Assembly (NCBI GenBank): GCA_029268325.1
Contig: JAJUGC010000005.1
Coordinates: forward strand, 1-16,860
Direction of reading: 5' to 3'
DNA: 16,860 bases
From: Gammaproteobacteria bacterium
GTDB lineage: Bacteria > Pseudomonadota > Gammaproteobacteria > Pseudomonadales > Oleiphilaceae
A program made the position numbers and the translations under genes. Below the pieces are notes generated by a model. The model had not been told where the DNA came from and ran no database searches. It saw only the letters and a list, made by a program, of their open reading frames with translations. This document shows, one piece after another, positions 1-8,001 of the stretch (position 1 is the first letter of the stretch; each line of letters opens with the position of its first letter).

Positions 1-1
1 G

Positions 2-871
2 CGCCAGGCAAACGAGGCCTTCAGCAAAGGCAATTTCCTGAACAGCGACCAAACGCGTTTTTACCAGGACATGTACGACAGCCAGCTGAGCGTTACCTTG
101 TCCGAGCAGGGCGGGCTGGGCTTGACCCAGGTCCTGATGCGGCAATTGGGCGGCAACAATGTGCCGCAGTCCCCGTCTGGAAGCGTTGGACGTCAGGATT
201 TTGCCGACCTGCAAGACTATTGGCGAAACCCGCAGCAGGCAGAGCTGGCCCGCCAGGCCCGTGAGTCCCTGGGGCAGGTGGATGAGCTGGTGGAACGGCT
301 CGGCTTTGCCAATGGGCTTTATGGGGAGGGACAGGACGTGCCTAAGCCCTCTGGGGGCAAGGCCGTGAGTCAACCGGATCCGATTGTATTTCATAGCCCC
401 GAGGAGTTTGTGGCTCACCTGTATCCCATTGCCAAGCAAGTGGGCGATGAGCTGGGTGTGGATCCCAAGGTTTTGCTGGCCCAATCCGCCCTGGAAACCG
501 GTTGGGGCAAGCATGTAATGCCCCGGGGTGGGGGTAGTAGCTACAACCTGTTCGGCATCAAGGCAGACCAGCGCTGGAAGGGCGAGGTCACGGTTGTTTC
601 CACAGTGGAGTACCGGGGCGGCGTGCCGCTGCGGGAAAAGGCCAGCTTCCGGGCCTATCCCTCCTACGAGGAAAGCTTTCGGGATTACCTGGACTTCCTG
701 CGCAACAACCCGCGCTATGCAAATGCCTTGGAGCAGGTCGGCGACAGTGAAGCCTTCGTGGCGGAACTCCAGCAAGCGGGGTATGCGACAGACCCCAACT
801 ACAGTGACAAGATTACCCGCATCATGCAAGGCCAGCGCCTGCAAGCGGCTTTGCGCCAGAATGGCGGTTGA
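2..871 (+). CDS. flgJ: FlgJ, flagellar rod assembly protein with peptidoglycan hydrolase domain (5' partial)
   Basis: FlgJ caps the growing flagellar rod in the periplasm and, through its C-terminal glucosaminidase-type domain, opens the peptidoglycan for it. The reading frame is open from base 2, so the true start lies outside the window; by comparison with E. coli FlgJ about 50 N-terminal residues are missing. The first visible residues (RQANEAF, then QTRFYQDMYDSQLS) match the end of the rod-capping domain. A linker follows, then the hydrolase domain from about base 390 to the stop: LLAQSALETGWG with the presumed catalytic Glu at codon 494-496, SYNLFGIKA, a WKG motif, NPRYANAL and the closing AGYATDPNYSDKI. 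The internal ATG at 71 is not the start, because homology continues upstream of it. flgK begins 12 bases after the stop, so the genes are co-transcribed. Identification is firm. Confidence 0.95.
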   Translation, partial: RQANEAFSKGNFLNSDQTRFYQDMYDSQLSVTLSEQGGLGLTQVLMRQLGGNNVPQSPSGSVGRQDFADLQDYWRNPQQAELARQARESLGQVDELVERLGFANGLYGEGQDVPKPSGGKAVSQPDPIVFHSPEEFVAHLYPIAKQVGDELGVDPKVLLAQSALETGWGKHVMPRGGGSSYNLFGIKADQRWKGEVTVVSTVEYRGGVPLREKASFRAYPSYEESFRDYLDFLRNNPRYANALEQVGDSEAFVAELQQAGYATDPNYSDKITRIMQGQRLQAALRQNGG

Positions 872-883
872 AGGCGGTAACTT

Positions 884-2842
884 ATGAGTAATTCCTTAAT
901 CCATATTGGCCTGACGGGACTGAAGGCGCACCAATCCGCTCTTTCGGTTACCGGCAACAATATCACCAATGCCAATACCGATGGGTACAGCCGCCAACGG
1001 GTCAACCTGGAGGCCAGCCTAAGCGTTCAGACCGCAGGCGGCTATTTGGGCACTGGTGTCAACCTAATCAATATTGAGCGGCTCAACAGCCACTTCATCA
1101 ATACCCAGTTGCGCCTGGATACGTCCCATTACCACCATTACAACAGCCTGAATACCTACCTGGGCCAGGTGGACAAGCTGCTGGGCAACTCCTCTACGGG
1201 ATTGTCGACGTCCTTGTCCAACTTTTTCAGTGCGCTCCATATGGTGGCCGATGACCCTACCTCCATTCCGGCACGGTCGACGGTCGTGGGCGAGGCCCAG
1301 GCATTAACCACCAGGTTTCACACGCTTTACAACCAGCTGAACCAGATTGGCCGGAGTGTGGACCAGGAAATAACCTCCATTGTTCCCCAGATCAACAGTC
1401 TGTCCCAGAGTATTGCGGAACTGAACGTGGCCATTGTCTCGGCAGGGGGCGGTACCTCCCGTCAGCAGCCTAATGATCTGCTGGACCAGCGGGATGAGAA
1501 GATTCGCCAATTGGCGGAATTGGTCGCAGTGAATGTGGTCGATGCGGGGGATGGAACGGTCAGTCTGTTCATTGGTAAGGGGCAGTCACTGGTAGTGGGC
1601 AACCGGGCCAATACTTTGAGTGTGGATCAAAGTGCGAGCGACCCGGCACGGCGCGACATCTTCATCGAGCAAAACGGCCAGAAGTCCCTGATTACCTCAG
1701 AGGTGACGGGCGGCAAGTTAGGCGGCGTGCTGGCATTTCGCGATACTGCCTTGAGAGATTCCATCAACAGCCTGGGCCGTATTGCCCTGAATATTGCCGA
1801 GGCCGTGAATGAACAGCACCGTTTGGGCGTGGATCTGCGGGGCAACCCGGGGTTGGACTTTTTCCGGGATCTAAGCACTTCCGCCACGGTGTCTGCTAAT
1901 GAGAAAAACCAGGGGAACGGTAAGGTCACGGTTCAGGTCAGTGACGCCCAGGCCTTGACCACCGAGGACTACGAGCTGCGCTTTCTGGATAGCGACCGGT
2001 ACGAAATTACCACGGCGGCAGGTGTGCTCGTGGGAAGTGGGCAGGTTCCTGACGATCTTCAGCTGGCAGGGATGACCATTCAGTTTCCTGAAGGCGGATT
2101 TCAGACTGGTGACCGTTTCCTGATTACGCCAACTCGCCATGCGGCCCAGGAAATTTCAGTCAGTGTTACTGAGCCTGAGGCACTGGCACTGAGTTTTCCT
2201 TTACGGACGGCCAGTGGAGAGAAAAACACCGGCACCGCCACCATGACCCAGGGAGAGCTTTATGGCGGTGACACCAGTGGTATGCACCTGGTGGATCCGG
2301 CAACGCCATTGCCGGTCAGGATCAGCTTTACCCAGGCCGCGCCCAATGACCCCTTAACCTATACCATTGAGGGGGTGGCAGGCACCTTTACCCATGAGCC
2401 GGGCAAGCAGATTGAGCTGTTTATCCCGGGGGAGAGTGGCGACAAAGGCTACCGTTTCACGATCTCGGGTACGCCAAAAACCGGGGACGAGTTCACCATT
2501 GAGGCCATGGATCCGACTGCTATGGGGATCTCTGACAACCGGAATGCCCTTGCGCTGACAGCGCTTGAATCTGCCTCACTGGTGGAGGGTTCCCTGAGCT
2601 TCGCGGGCGCCTACACCTATACGGTGCAAACGGTTGCAACAGCCACCAGCCAAGCCCGGATCAGTACGGAAACCGCCCATTCCTTGATGCAGCAGTCTGA
2701 AGCCAGCTGGCAGTCCCTGTCAGGGGTGAACCTTGATGAAGAGGCGGGTAAGCTGATCCAGTTCCAGTCCGCCTATAACGCTTCGGCGCAGGTTGTGAGC
2801 ATCGCCCGGGAGTTGTTCAACACCCTGATTTCCGTTTTTTGA
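884..2842 (+). CDS. flgK: FlgK, flagellar hook-filament junction protein 1 (HAP1)
   Basis: FlgK is the first of two ring proteins joining the flexible hook to the rigid filament; it is exported by the flagellar type III system and has no cleaved signal peptide. The N-terminal D0 helix has the family motif (SLIHIGLTGLKAHQSAL, then VTGNNITNANTDGYSRQRV), and the C-terminus has the matching helix (GVNLDEEAGKLIQFQSAYN, ending ARELFNTLISVF). The ATG at 884 is preceded by an AGGCGG ribosome-binding site overlapping the end of the spacer after flgJ. At 652 residues it is about 100 longer than the E. coli protein (547). The extra length is in the middle (roughly residues 330-560), the surface-exposed part, rich in Thr, Gly and Asp and beta-type sequence. 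flgL follows after 29 bases. Confidence 0.97.
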   Translation: MSNSLIHIGLTGLKAHQSALSVTGNNITNANTDGYSRQRVNLEASLSVQTAGGYLGTGVNLINIERLNSHFINTQLRLDTSHYHHYNSLNTYLGQVDKLLGNSSTGLSTSLSNFFSALHMVADDPTSIPARSTVVGEAQALTTRFHTLYNQLNQIGRSVDQEITSIVPQINSLSQSIAELNVAIVSAGGGTSRQQPNDLLDQRDEKIRQLAELVAVNVVDAGDGTVSLFIGKGQSLVVGNRANTLSVDQSASDPARRDIFIEQNGQKSLITSEVTGGKLGGVLAFRDTALRDSINSLGRIALNIAEAVNEQHRLGVDLRGNPGLDFFRDLSTSATVSANEKNQGNGKVTVQVSDAQALTTEDYELRFLDSDRYEITTAAGVLVGSGQVPDDLQLAGMTIQFPEGGFQTGDRFLITPTRHAAQEISVSVTEPEALALSFPLRTASGEKNTGTATMTQGELYGGDTSGMHLVDPATPLPVRISFTQAAPNDPLTYTIEGVAGTFTHEPGKQIELFIPGESGDKGYRFTISGTPKTGDEFTIEAMDPTAMGISDNRNALALTALESASLVEGSLSFAGAYTYTVQTVATATSQARISTETAHSLMQQSEASWQSLSGVNLDEEAGKLIQFQSAYNASAQVVSIARELFNTLISVF

Positions 2843-2871
2843 TTGATGGTGGGTCAACAGGATAGAGAGCT

Positions 2872-4041
2872 ATGCGTATTTCGACTCAGCAGATTTTCGG
2901 CCGCAGCCTGACCAGCATGCAGGAGGCGAATAGCCAACTGCAAAAGACCCAAATGCAGATTTCCACTGGCAAAAAGATTCTGACGCCGGCGGACAATCCC
3001 TATGCCACGACCCGAATCAGCCAGGTTAATCACTCCCTGGCCATGAACTCCCAATTCGAGCGCAATATCGATTTGGCCCAGAACCGGCTGGAGCAGCAGG
3101 ATAGCCTGCTGGATGGGATCAGCAACATTCTGCTGCGGGTTCGCCAACTGACGACCCAGGCGGGGAACGGTACCCTCAACCATGAAGACAAACAGTTTAT
3201 CGCCGACGAGCTGAGACAGAGGCTGGATCAGCTGGCGGGCATGATGAACTCCAAGGATGCCGGCGGAGAGTATGTGTTTTCCGGCTTTCGAGGGGACCAG
3301 ATTCCTTTTGTGAAAGAGCAGGGCAGCTATGTTTACCTGGGGGATGAAGGCCAGCGTTATGTGCAGGTGGACATGCAGGTGAATGTTGCCGTGAGCGAAA
3401 ATGGCAAGGCCCTGTTTATGGATATTGCCAATGCCTCCTACGGCAAGGTGCAGACCACGTCCACAAGCGCCAGCATTACTGCCCAGTCCCTGGTTGACGA
3501 GGCAGCCCTGAAGGCTCTTTATCCCCATGACCTGGAGCTGAGCTTTGATGGCACGGGTTTCCAGGCAACTGCCAATGGCGTGCCCGTGCCTGTGGCCTAT
3601 GATGACACCACCGGAGTGGTGACGGTTGCCGGCATGGAGTTTACGGTGGAGGGAATGGAAGCCGGTGACGAGTTCGTGGTGGAAACCAGGCCTAAACAGG
3701 GCATCCTGAACACGCTTGAAAGGTTGATTGACGGGCTCGAGAACGAAAGGGGCCAGGCAAACTATTTCAACATGATTGATGCCACACTGGATAATTTGAC
3801 CAATGCGGAAACCACTATTTTAAGTGCCCGTAGCCGAATCGGTGCCCGCTTGAATACGGTGGAAAGCACCAAGGAAATGCTGGGTGATGTTTCCCTGTTA
3901 AATAAAGAAGTCCTGTCTGAAATGCAGGATCTGGACTATGCGGAAGCCATCAGCCAGCTTTCCATGCAAAGCTTTGTGCTGACGGCAGCCCAGCAGACCT
4001 ATGCCCAGGTTTCCCGTCTGTCCTTGTTCGACTATCTGTAA
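2872..4041 (+). CDS. flgL: FlgL, flagellar hook-filament junction protein 3 (HAP3)
   Basis: FlgL is the second junction protein, sitting between FlgK and flagellin, and belongs to the flagellin superfamily. The flagellin-like N-terminal helical domain covers about residues 1-140 (MRISTQQIFGRSLTSMQ, TGKKILTPADNPYATTRI, GGEYVFSGFRG). The C-terminal helix covers about 300-389 (ARSRIGARLNTVE, DLDYAEAISQLSMQ, ending SLFDYL). The central part (about 150-290) is variable and surface exposed. At 389 residues it is longer than the E. coli protein (317), as in many marine gammaproteobacteria. It is the last flagellar gene here. No flagellin gene follows; a T-rich stretch (TTTTTAGTTTTTTT) lies just after the stop but without a clear preceding stem. 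Confidence 0.97.
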   Translation: MRISTQQIFGRSLTSMQEANSQLQKTQMQISTGKKILTPADNPYATTRISQVNHSLAMNSQFERNIDLAQNRLEQQDSLLDGISNILLRVRQLTTQAGNGTLNHEDKQFIADELRQRLDQLAGMMNSKDAGGEYVFSGFRGDQIPFVKEQGSYVYLGDEGQRYVQVDMQVNVAVSENGKALFMDIANASYGKVQTTSTSASITAQSLVDEAALKALYPHDLELSFDGTGFQATANGVPVPVAYDDTTGVVTVAGMEFTVEGMEAGDEFVVETRPKQGILNTLERLIDGLENERGQANYFNMIDATLDNLTNAETTILSARSRIGARLNTVESTKEMLGDVSLLNKEVLSEMQDLDYAEAISQLSMQSFVLTAAQQTYAQVSRLSLFDYL

Positions 4042-4079
4042 TCCTTCCCGCCTTTTTAGTTTTTTTATCCCGCATTCAT

Positions 4080-4096
4080 CCCCTCTGATCGAGGGG
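4080..4096. repeat. Short hairpin downstream of flgL
   Basis: A perfect 6-bp inverted repeat (CCCCTC and GAGGGG) with a 5-base loop lies 39 bases after the flgL stop. A T-rich run precedes it rather than follows it, so it is not a canonical terminator for flgL. It may stabilise the flgL mRNA 3' end. Confidence 0.35.
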
Positions 4097-4124
4097 AGAG
4101 TGCCGGGGTGATCAGTTTGCAGGT

Positions 4125-4186
4125 CTGGCCCTAATTCTGGGTGGACTGTTGCCTGTTCCACAAAATCAGCGATCCGTCAGGGCCAG
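4125..4186. repeat. Nested inverted repeats upstream of the lipoprotein gene
   Basis: Perfect 8-bp arms CTGGCCCT (4125-4132) and AGGGCCAG (4179-4186) enclose a second small stem, GTGGA (4141-4145) with TCCAC (4157-4161). The structure lies 68 bases before the lipoprotein start. It could fold in the gene's leader RNA or be an operator. No ligand or regulator can be named. Confidence 0.3.
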
Positions 4187-4253
4187 CCATTGCATTTCCT
4201 CCCCGATGGCAGTTAACTCCGGCCAGATGCAATATCCAGGGAGAGAATAAAAG

Positions 4254-5165
4254 ATGAAAAAGCCCCTTGTCGTACTCATGCTCGCGATTGGGATGTCAGC
4301 CTGCAGCGATGATGGGGGTTCATCTGGTCCGGAGCCGGTCGTCCATGCCCAGCCGACGGGTATTTGGCGGGGCTGCTTAACGACCATCCTGGAGTGGGAA
4401 TATAAAGGAGAGCCGGAGTATGAAGACTTCACTTGCCAGGATCCCTTGGGCGCGGGCCAGCATCCCATGCTGGTGGTGGCAGACTCCCAGAGACGCTTCC
4501 GGGTCTTTTCTGAGTTCGGAGTCGTGCACAGCTATGATGCGGACAGCTCCCATCGGGAATGGACCACTGCACCCTTTCTGGCCCTGGGGCAGGTGACGAC
4601 CAGGGAAAATGCCAGTATGGGTCATTGGGGCATTTTTTCGGTGAACCCGGAGACGGACCTGCCTCCTAGCCTGGAAACACTCCAGTACCGAAAAGCCACA
4701 TCCAAAGGGGAGATGGTAACGGCGGAATCCTGGCGGGGCACGATCTCTTGGGAGAATCTCGACTATTTCAAATTTGACCTCGCCTATGACGAAGCTGAGT
4801 CTCAACGGGGAGCGAGTCTGACTCGCCTGGAAGGGGTCTGGCAAAACGCCGATGATGAGGCGGAGCCGCTGACCATCCAGTTTCACTCTGATGGGCGCTT
4901 CGAAACAGATGTTAATGCCAGTGGCAATTGCCTCTACAACGGCAAAGTGTCGGTTCCGGATCGGGCGCAGAACCTTTACCGCCTGACCGGCGTAACCGTT
5001 GACCATAGTCCGTCGGGCCGGTGCTTCGGAAAAAACCCGCAAGACTTCCTGCGGGGCGACTATGGCGGTGTTGCGGTCCTGGTGGAGGAAAATGGAATCG
5101 ACGTCTTGAAGATTATGCTGACCCATGAGTTCCGACTGCTGAATCTCAATTTGCGCAGCAACTGA
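4254..5165 (+). CDS. Predicted outer-membrane lipoprotein, function unknown
   Basis: Not recognised as a named gene. The N-terminus is a short type II signal (MKKPLVVLMLAIGMSAC) with the lipobox Cys at residue 17. Met at -3 is less usual, but Ser and Ala at -2 and -1 fit. Ser at +2 predicts outer-membrane sorting. An acidic, Gly/Ser-rich linker follows. The mature part looks like two related beta-rich units, one starting near TGIWRGC (about residue 35) and one near LEGVWQN (about 190). The second shows a recurring pattern (DGRFETD, NCLYNGKVSV, NLYRLTGV, GDYGGVAVL) that I associate with small lipocalin-like or beta-barrel repeats in marine gammaproteobacterial lipoproteins; that link is from memory. 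A GGGAGAG ribosome-binding site lies 10 bases before the ATG. It is flanked by flagellar and queuosine genes but not obviously co-transcribed with either. Confidence 0.75.
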   Translation: MKKPLVVLMLAIGMSACSDDGGSSGPEPVVHAQPTGIWRGCLTTILEWEYKGEPEYEDFTCQDPLGAGQHPMLVVADSQRRFRVFSEFGVVHSYDADSSHREWTTAPFLALGQVTTRENASMGHWGIFSVNPETDLPPSLETLQYRKATSKGEMVTAESWRGTISWENLDYFKFDLAYDEAESQRGASLTRLEGVWQNADDEAEPLTIQFHSDGRFETDVNASGNCLYNGKVSVPDRAQNLYRLTGVTVDHSPSGRCFGKNPQDFLRGDYGGVAVLVEENGIDVLKIMLTHEFRLLNLNLRSN

Positions 5166-5478
5166 GAGCTGCTGTGTGATGATGGCGCGCTGTGGTGTGC
5201 CTGCTCTTTTGAGTCAGTTTCGCTTGTTACCGGTTTGAGCGACTCAAAGGGGCATCGTCAGTAGCAAGGGTAGGGCAGGCCTGGGTGTCTGCCCCATAGT
5301 GCCATCCCGTTGGACCTTTCTGTCATAACCAGATGAAAAGTATTGGAAGATGAGCGGGATTGGGAGATAAACGCACAGACGCGTTAATGACGCGAACAGG
5401 CTAGGAAAGTATTTGATGAAAGTAGCCAGAAGAAGGGAGTAGGCTGAGCCTGGGGAGAGTGAACCAAGCCGAAAGGCA
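5166..5478. other. Non-coding gap with several inverted repeats
   Basis: I see no credible gene in these 313 bases. The stretch holds an imperfect 10-bp stem (5206-5215 with 5241-5250, one U-G pair, 25-base loop), a GGGCAG/CTGCCC hairpin (5273-5278 with 5289-5294) and a small CGCGT/ACGCG hairpin (5380-5394). None is followed by a T-run on either strand. The lipoprotein mRNA and the tRNA-Leu transcript both end in or near here, from opposite sides, so these stems may mark their 3' ends; a small RNA cannot be excluded. Confidence 0.4.
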
Positions 5479-5565
5479 TGGTAGCAGCGGTCGGAGTCGA
5501 ACCGACACGGGTTTTACCCCACCGGATTTTGAATCCGGCGTGTCTACCAATTTCACCACGCTGCC
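5479..5565 (-). tRNA. tRNA-Leu (anticodon CAA)
   Basis: The reverse strand folds as a class II tRNA of 87 bases with encoded CCA. The acceptor stem is GGCAGCG with CGCTGCT, the first pair being G-U. The D-loop contains GGTAGACAC. The anticodon stem is CCGGA/TCCGG with loop TTCAAAA, giving anticodon CAA, which reads UUG. The long variable arm (GGG/CCC pairing) is typical of leucine tRNAs. The T-arm is GTCGG-TTCGACT-CCGAC. A tRNA-Leu beside queA is also what I recall from Pseudomonas aeruginosa. No integrated element or duplicated 3' end is visible next to it. Confidence 0.97.
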
Positions 5566-5651
5566 ATAAACTTTGAATAACAGCAGGACTTTTAATGGCT
5601 GGCACTGTCAAACTGACTAGGACAAGCCATGCGTCTCTGCTTAGGCTGGGC

Positions 5652-5679
5652 ATTATAACCGCTCACGCAGTGTCGTCAA
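5652..5679 (-). promoter_or_regulatory. Sigma-70 promoter for tRNA-Leu
   Basis: Read on the minus strand, TTGACG (5679-5674) and TATAAT (5657-5652) are separated by 16 bases, close to the sigma-70 consensus. The predicted start, around 5645, leaves a leader of about 80 bases before the mature tRNA 5' end, to be removed by RNase P or other nucleases. No second tRNA is seen in that leader. Confidence 0.75.
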
Positions 5680-5768
5680 TGCTTGTTTGAAATATTGTAA
5701 TACCTAGCCGTTTTTAGGCATTTCCGTTAAGCTAGACAACCCTTGCAACCAGCGTGCACGACCTATTC

Positions 5769-6809
5769 ATGCAAGTTTCCGATTTTGACTTTAACCTCCC
5801 CGACGAGCTGATTGCCCGCTACCCGGCACCGGAGCGTACTGGGAGCCGTATGCTCTGTGTCGACCCCGTGTCGGGCTCTATCCAGCATAAGCATTTCCAG
5901 GATATTCTAGAGTTGCTCAGCCCTGATGATCTGCTGGTGTTCAATGACACCCGGGTCATTCCGGCGCGGCTGTTCGGTAAGAAGGAAACCGGGGGACAGA
6001 TTGAAATTCTGGTAGAGCGGATCGAGGGCGAAAACTGCGCACTTTGCCATGTGCGGGCCAGCAAGCCCCCAAAACCTGGTTCGAAAATCCTGCTGGATGA
6101 GCAGGTTGTGCTGGAGATGGTCGAGCGTCAGGGAGATTTGTTCCGGCTGCGTTTTCCGCCGGGGGAGGCGGTCCTGTCCGTTCTGAACCGTATTGGCCAT
6201 ATGCCGTTGCCTCCCTATATCGACCGGGCCGACCAGCTGACCGACCGGGAGCGCTACCAAACGGTTTATGGGCGAAAAGAGGGAGCGGTGGCGGCGCCAA
6301 CCGCAGGTCTGCATTTTGATGAGCCCCTGCTGGAGGCAATTCGGGCTAAGGGCATCCGCACTACCTTTGTGACCCTCCATGTGGGGGCGGGAACCTTTCA
6401 GCCGGTACGTGTCGATCGGGTCGAGGAGCATCAGATGCATTCGGAACTGGCTGAAGTCAGTGCCGAGGTGTGTGAACAGGTTGCTCAGACCAGAGCGCGT
6501 GGCGGGCGGGTTATTGCCGTAGGGACTACCAGCGTCCGTGCACTGGAGTCCGCCAGTCGTTCAGGGCAGTTACAGCCGTTCACCGGCGAGACAGATATCT
6601 TTATCTACCCGGGATATCGCTTTCACAGCGTAGACGCCCTCATCACCAACTTTCATTTACCGCGTTCAACCCTGCTGATGCTGGTCTCGGCCTTTGCGGG
6701 CAGGGACTGCATCCTTCACGCCTATGACGAAGCCGTCAAGCAACAGTATCGCTTCTTCAGCTATGGCGATGCCATGTTTATTGAGCGTTCCGCGTCCTTT
6801 CGTGAGTAA
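5769..6809 (+). CDS. queA: QueA, S-adenosylmethionine:tRNA ribosyltransferase-isomerase
   Basis: QueA transfers and rearranges the ribosyl part of S-adenosylmethionine onto preQ1 in tRNA, giving epoxyqueuosine. Motifs match the E. coli enzyme along the whole length: NLPDELIARYPAPER, DLLVFNDTRVIPARLFG, IGHMPLPPYIDR, GAVAAPTAGLHFD, TLHVGAGTFQPVR, AVGTTSVRALESA, TNFHLPRSTLLMLVSAFAG, YRFFSYGDAMFI. I chose the ATG at 5769 (346 residues) because MQVSDFDFNLP aligns with the family N-terminus; a GTG at 5754 would add five residues. Neither start has a clear Shine-Dalgarno sequence. tgt follows after 23 bases and performs the preceding step of the pathway, so the two form an operon. Confidence 0.97.
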   Translation: MQVSDFDFNLPDELIARYPAPERTGSRMLCVDPVSGSIQHKHFQDILELLSPDDLLVFNDTRVIPARLFGKKETGGQIEILVERIEGENCALCHVRASKPPKPGSKILLDEQVVLEMVERQGDLFRLRFPPGEAVLSVLNRIGHMPLPPYIDRADQLTDRERYQTVYGRKEGAVAAPTAGLHFDEPLLEAIRAKGIRTTFVTLHVGAGTFQPVRVDRVEEHQMHSELAEVSAEVCEQVAQTRARGGRVIAVGTTSVRALESASRSGQLQPFTGETDIFIYPGYRFHSVDALITNFHLPRSTLLMLVSAFAGRDCILHAYDEAVKQQYRFFSYGDAMFIERSASFRE

Positions 6810-6832
6810 ATCTTGGTTTCTGGAGTATTGAA

Positions 6833-7963
6833 GTGAGCAGCTCTGGCTTTATGCGCTTTGAGTTATTGAATACAGATGGTCAGGCGCGGCGCGCCAGGCT
6901 GAGCTTCCCCCGAGGTGTTGTGGAGACGCCAGCATTTATGCCGGTTGGAACCTATGGCACTGTTAAGGGCATGCTGCCCAGGGATATCGAGGAAATCGGC
7001 GCCCACATTATTTTGGGCAATACCTTTCACCTGATGTTGCGGCCCGGGACCGAGGTGATTCGCCAACATGGCGATTTGCATGACTTTATCGGGTGGCAGA
7101 AGCCCATTCTGACCGATTCTGGGGGCTTTCAGGTGTTTAGCCTGGGGGAGCTGCGTAAAATTACCGAGCAGGGGGTCAAGTTCCGCTCACCGGTGGACGG
7201 TGCCCTTGTGGAACTGACGCCAGAGCGTTCCATGGAGGTCCAGCGCGCCCTGGGCTCGGATATTGTGATGATTTTTGATGAGTGTACGCCATATCCGGCA
7301 ACCCCAGAACAGGCCCAGCGTTCCATGGAGCTTTCGCTCCGCTGGGCAATGCGGAGCAAGGAGGCCCATGGGGATAATCCCTCGGCTCTGTTTGGGATCG
7401 TTCAGGGGGGGATGTATCAGGAGTTGCGGGAGCAGTCCCTGGCGGGGCTGACCAAGATCGGTTTCGACGGCTACGCCATTGGTGGCTTGTCAGTGGGGGA
7501 GCCCAAGGAAGATATGCTGCGAGTATTGGGCGGTACCGCTCCCTTGCTGCCGGTCGACCGGCCCCGTTACCTGATGGGAGTGGGCAAGCCGGAAGATATC
7601 GTGGAGGGAGTGCGCCGCGGCGTGGATATGTTCGACTGCGTGATGCCAACCCGTAATGCCCGCAACGGACATCTGTTTACCAGCACGGGTGTGGTCAAGA
7701 TCCGTAACGCCAAGCATCGGCACGACCTGAGTCCATTGGACGAGGCCTGCGATTGCTACACCTGTCAAAACTTCAGCCGCTCCTATTTGCACCATCTGGA
7801 TCGGTGCGGTGAGATGCTGGGCGCCCAACTCAATACTATTCATAACCTAAGGTACTACCAAAGCTTGATGGCAGGTTTGCGTCAAGCAATTGAAGAAGGT
7901 AAATTGAGCGACTTCGTCGATGCCTTCTATCAGCGGCGAGGCGAGGCGACGCCCGCGCTGTAA
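6833..7963 (+). CDS. tgt: Tgt, tRNA-guanine transglycosylase
   Basis: Tgt exchanges guanine-34 for preQ1 in tRNAs with GUN anticodons, the committed step of queuosine insertion. Length is 376 residues (E. coli 375). Visible landmarks are VGTYGTVKGMLP, ILGNTFHL, DSGGFQVFSL with Asp95 as a catalytic residue, GGLSVGEPK, FDCVMPTRNARNGH with the nucleophile Asp268, and the zinc site C306-x-C308-x2-C311 with His337. The start is a GTG with GGAG seven bases upstream. The stop is followed by a 38-base gap to yajC. Confidence 0.98.
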   Translation: MSSSGFMRFELLNTDGQARRARLSFPRGVVETPAFMPVGTYGTVKGMLPRDIEEIGAHIILGNTFHLMLRPGTEVIRQHGDLHDFIGWQKPILTDSGGFQVFSLGELRKITEQGVKFRSPVDGALVELTPERSMEVQRALGSDIVMIFDECTPYPATPEQAQRSMELSLRWAMRSKEAHGDNPSALFGIVQGGMYQELREQSLAGLTKIGFDGYAIGGLSVGEPKEDMLRVLGGTAPLLPVDRPRYLMGVGKPEDIVEGVRRGVDMFDCVMPTRNARNGHLFTSTGVVKIRNAKHRHDLSPLDEACDCYTCQNFSRSYLHHLDRCGEMLGAQLNTIHNLRYYQSLMAGLRQAIEEGKLSDFVDAFYQRRGEATPAL

Positions 7964-8001
7964 CGGTAGTGGCCACAATCTTTTTAACTGGAGATGAATC
8001 T

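Noticed and set aside
2854..3528. A 224-codon open frame on the minus strand over flgL
   Set aside because: It is antisense to the conserved N-terminal region of flgL, and its His/Leu-rich composition is typical of shadow translation.
4377..5126. A 249-codon open frame on the minus strand over the lipoprotein gene
   Set aside because: I considered whether this was the real gene. The plus-strand frame has a Shine-Dalgarno sequence, a signal peptide and a lipobox; the minus frame has none of these.
5479..5565. The tRNA-Leu as an attachment site for an integrated element
   Set aside because: No integrase, no duplicated tRNA end and no atypical genes are visible on either side.
5384..5653. An 89-codon open frame on the minus strand
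   Set aside because: It runs straight through the tRNA-Leu gene and its leader, so it is not a protein gene.
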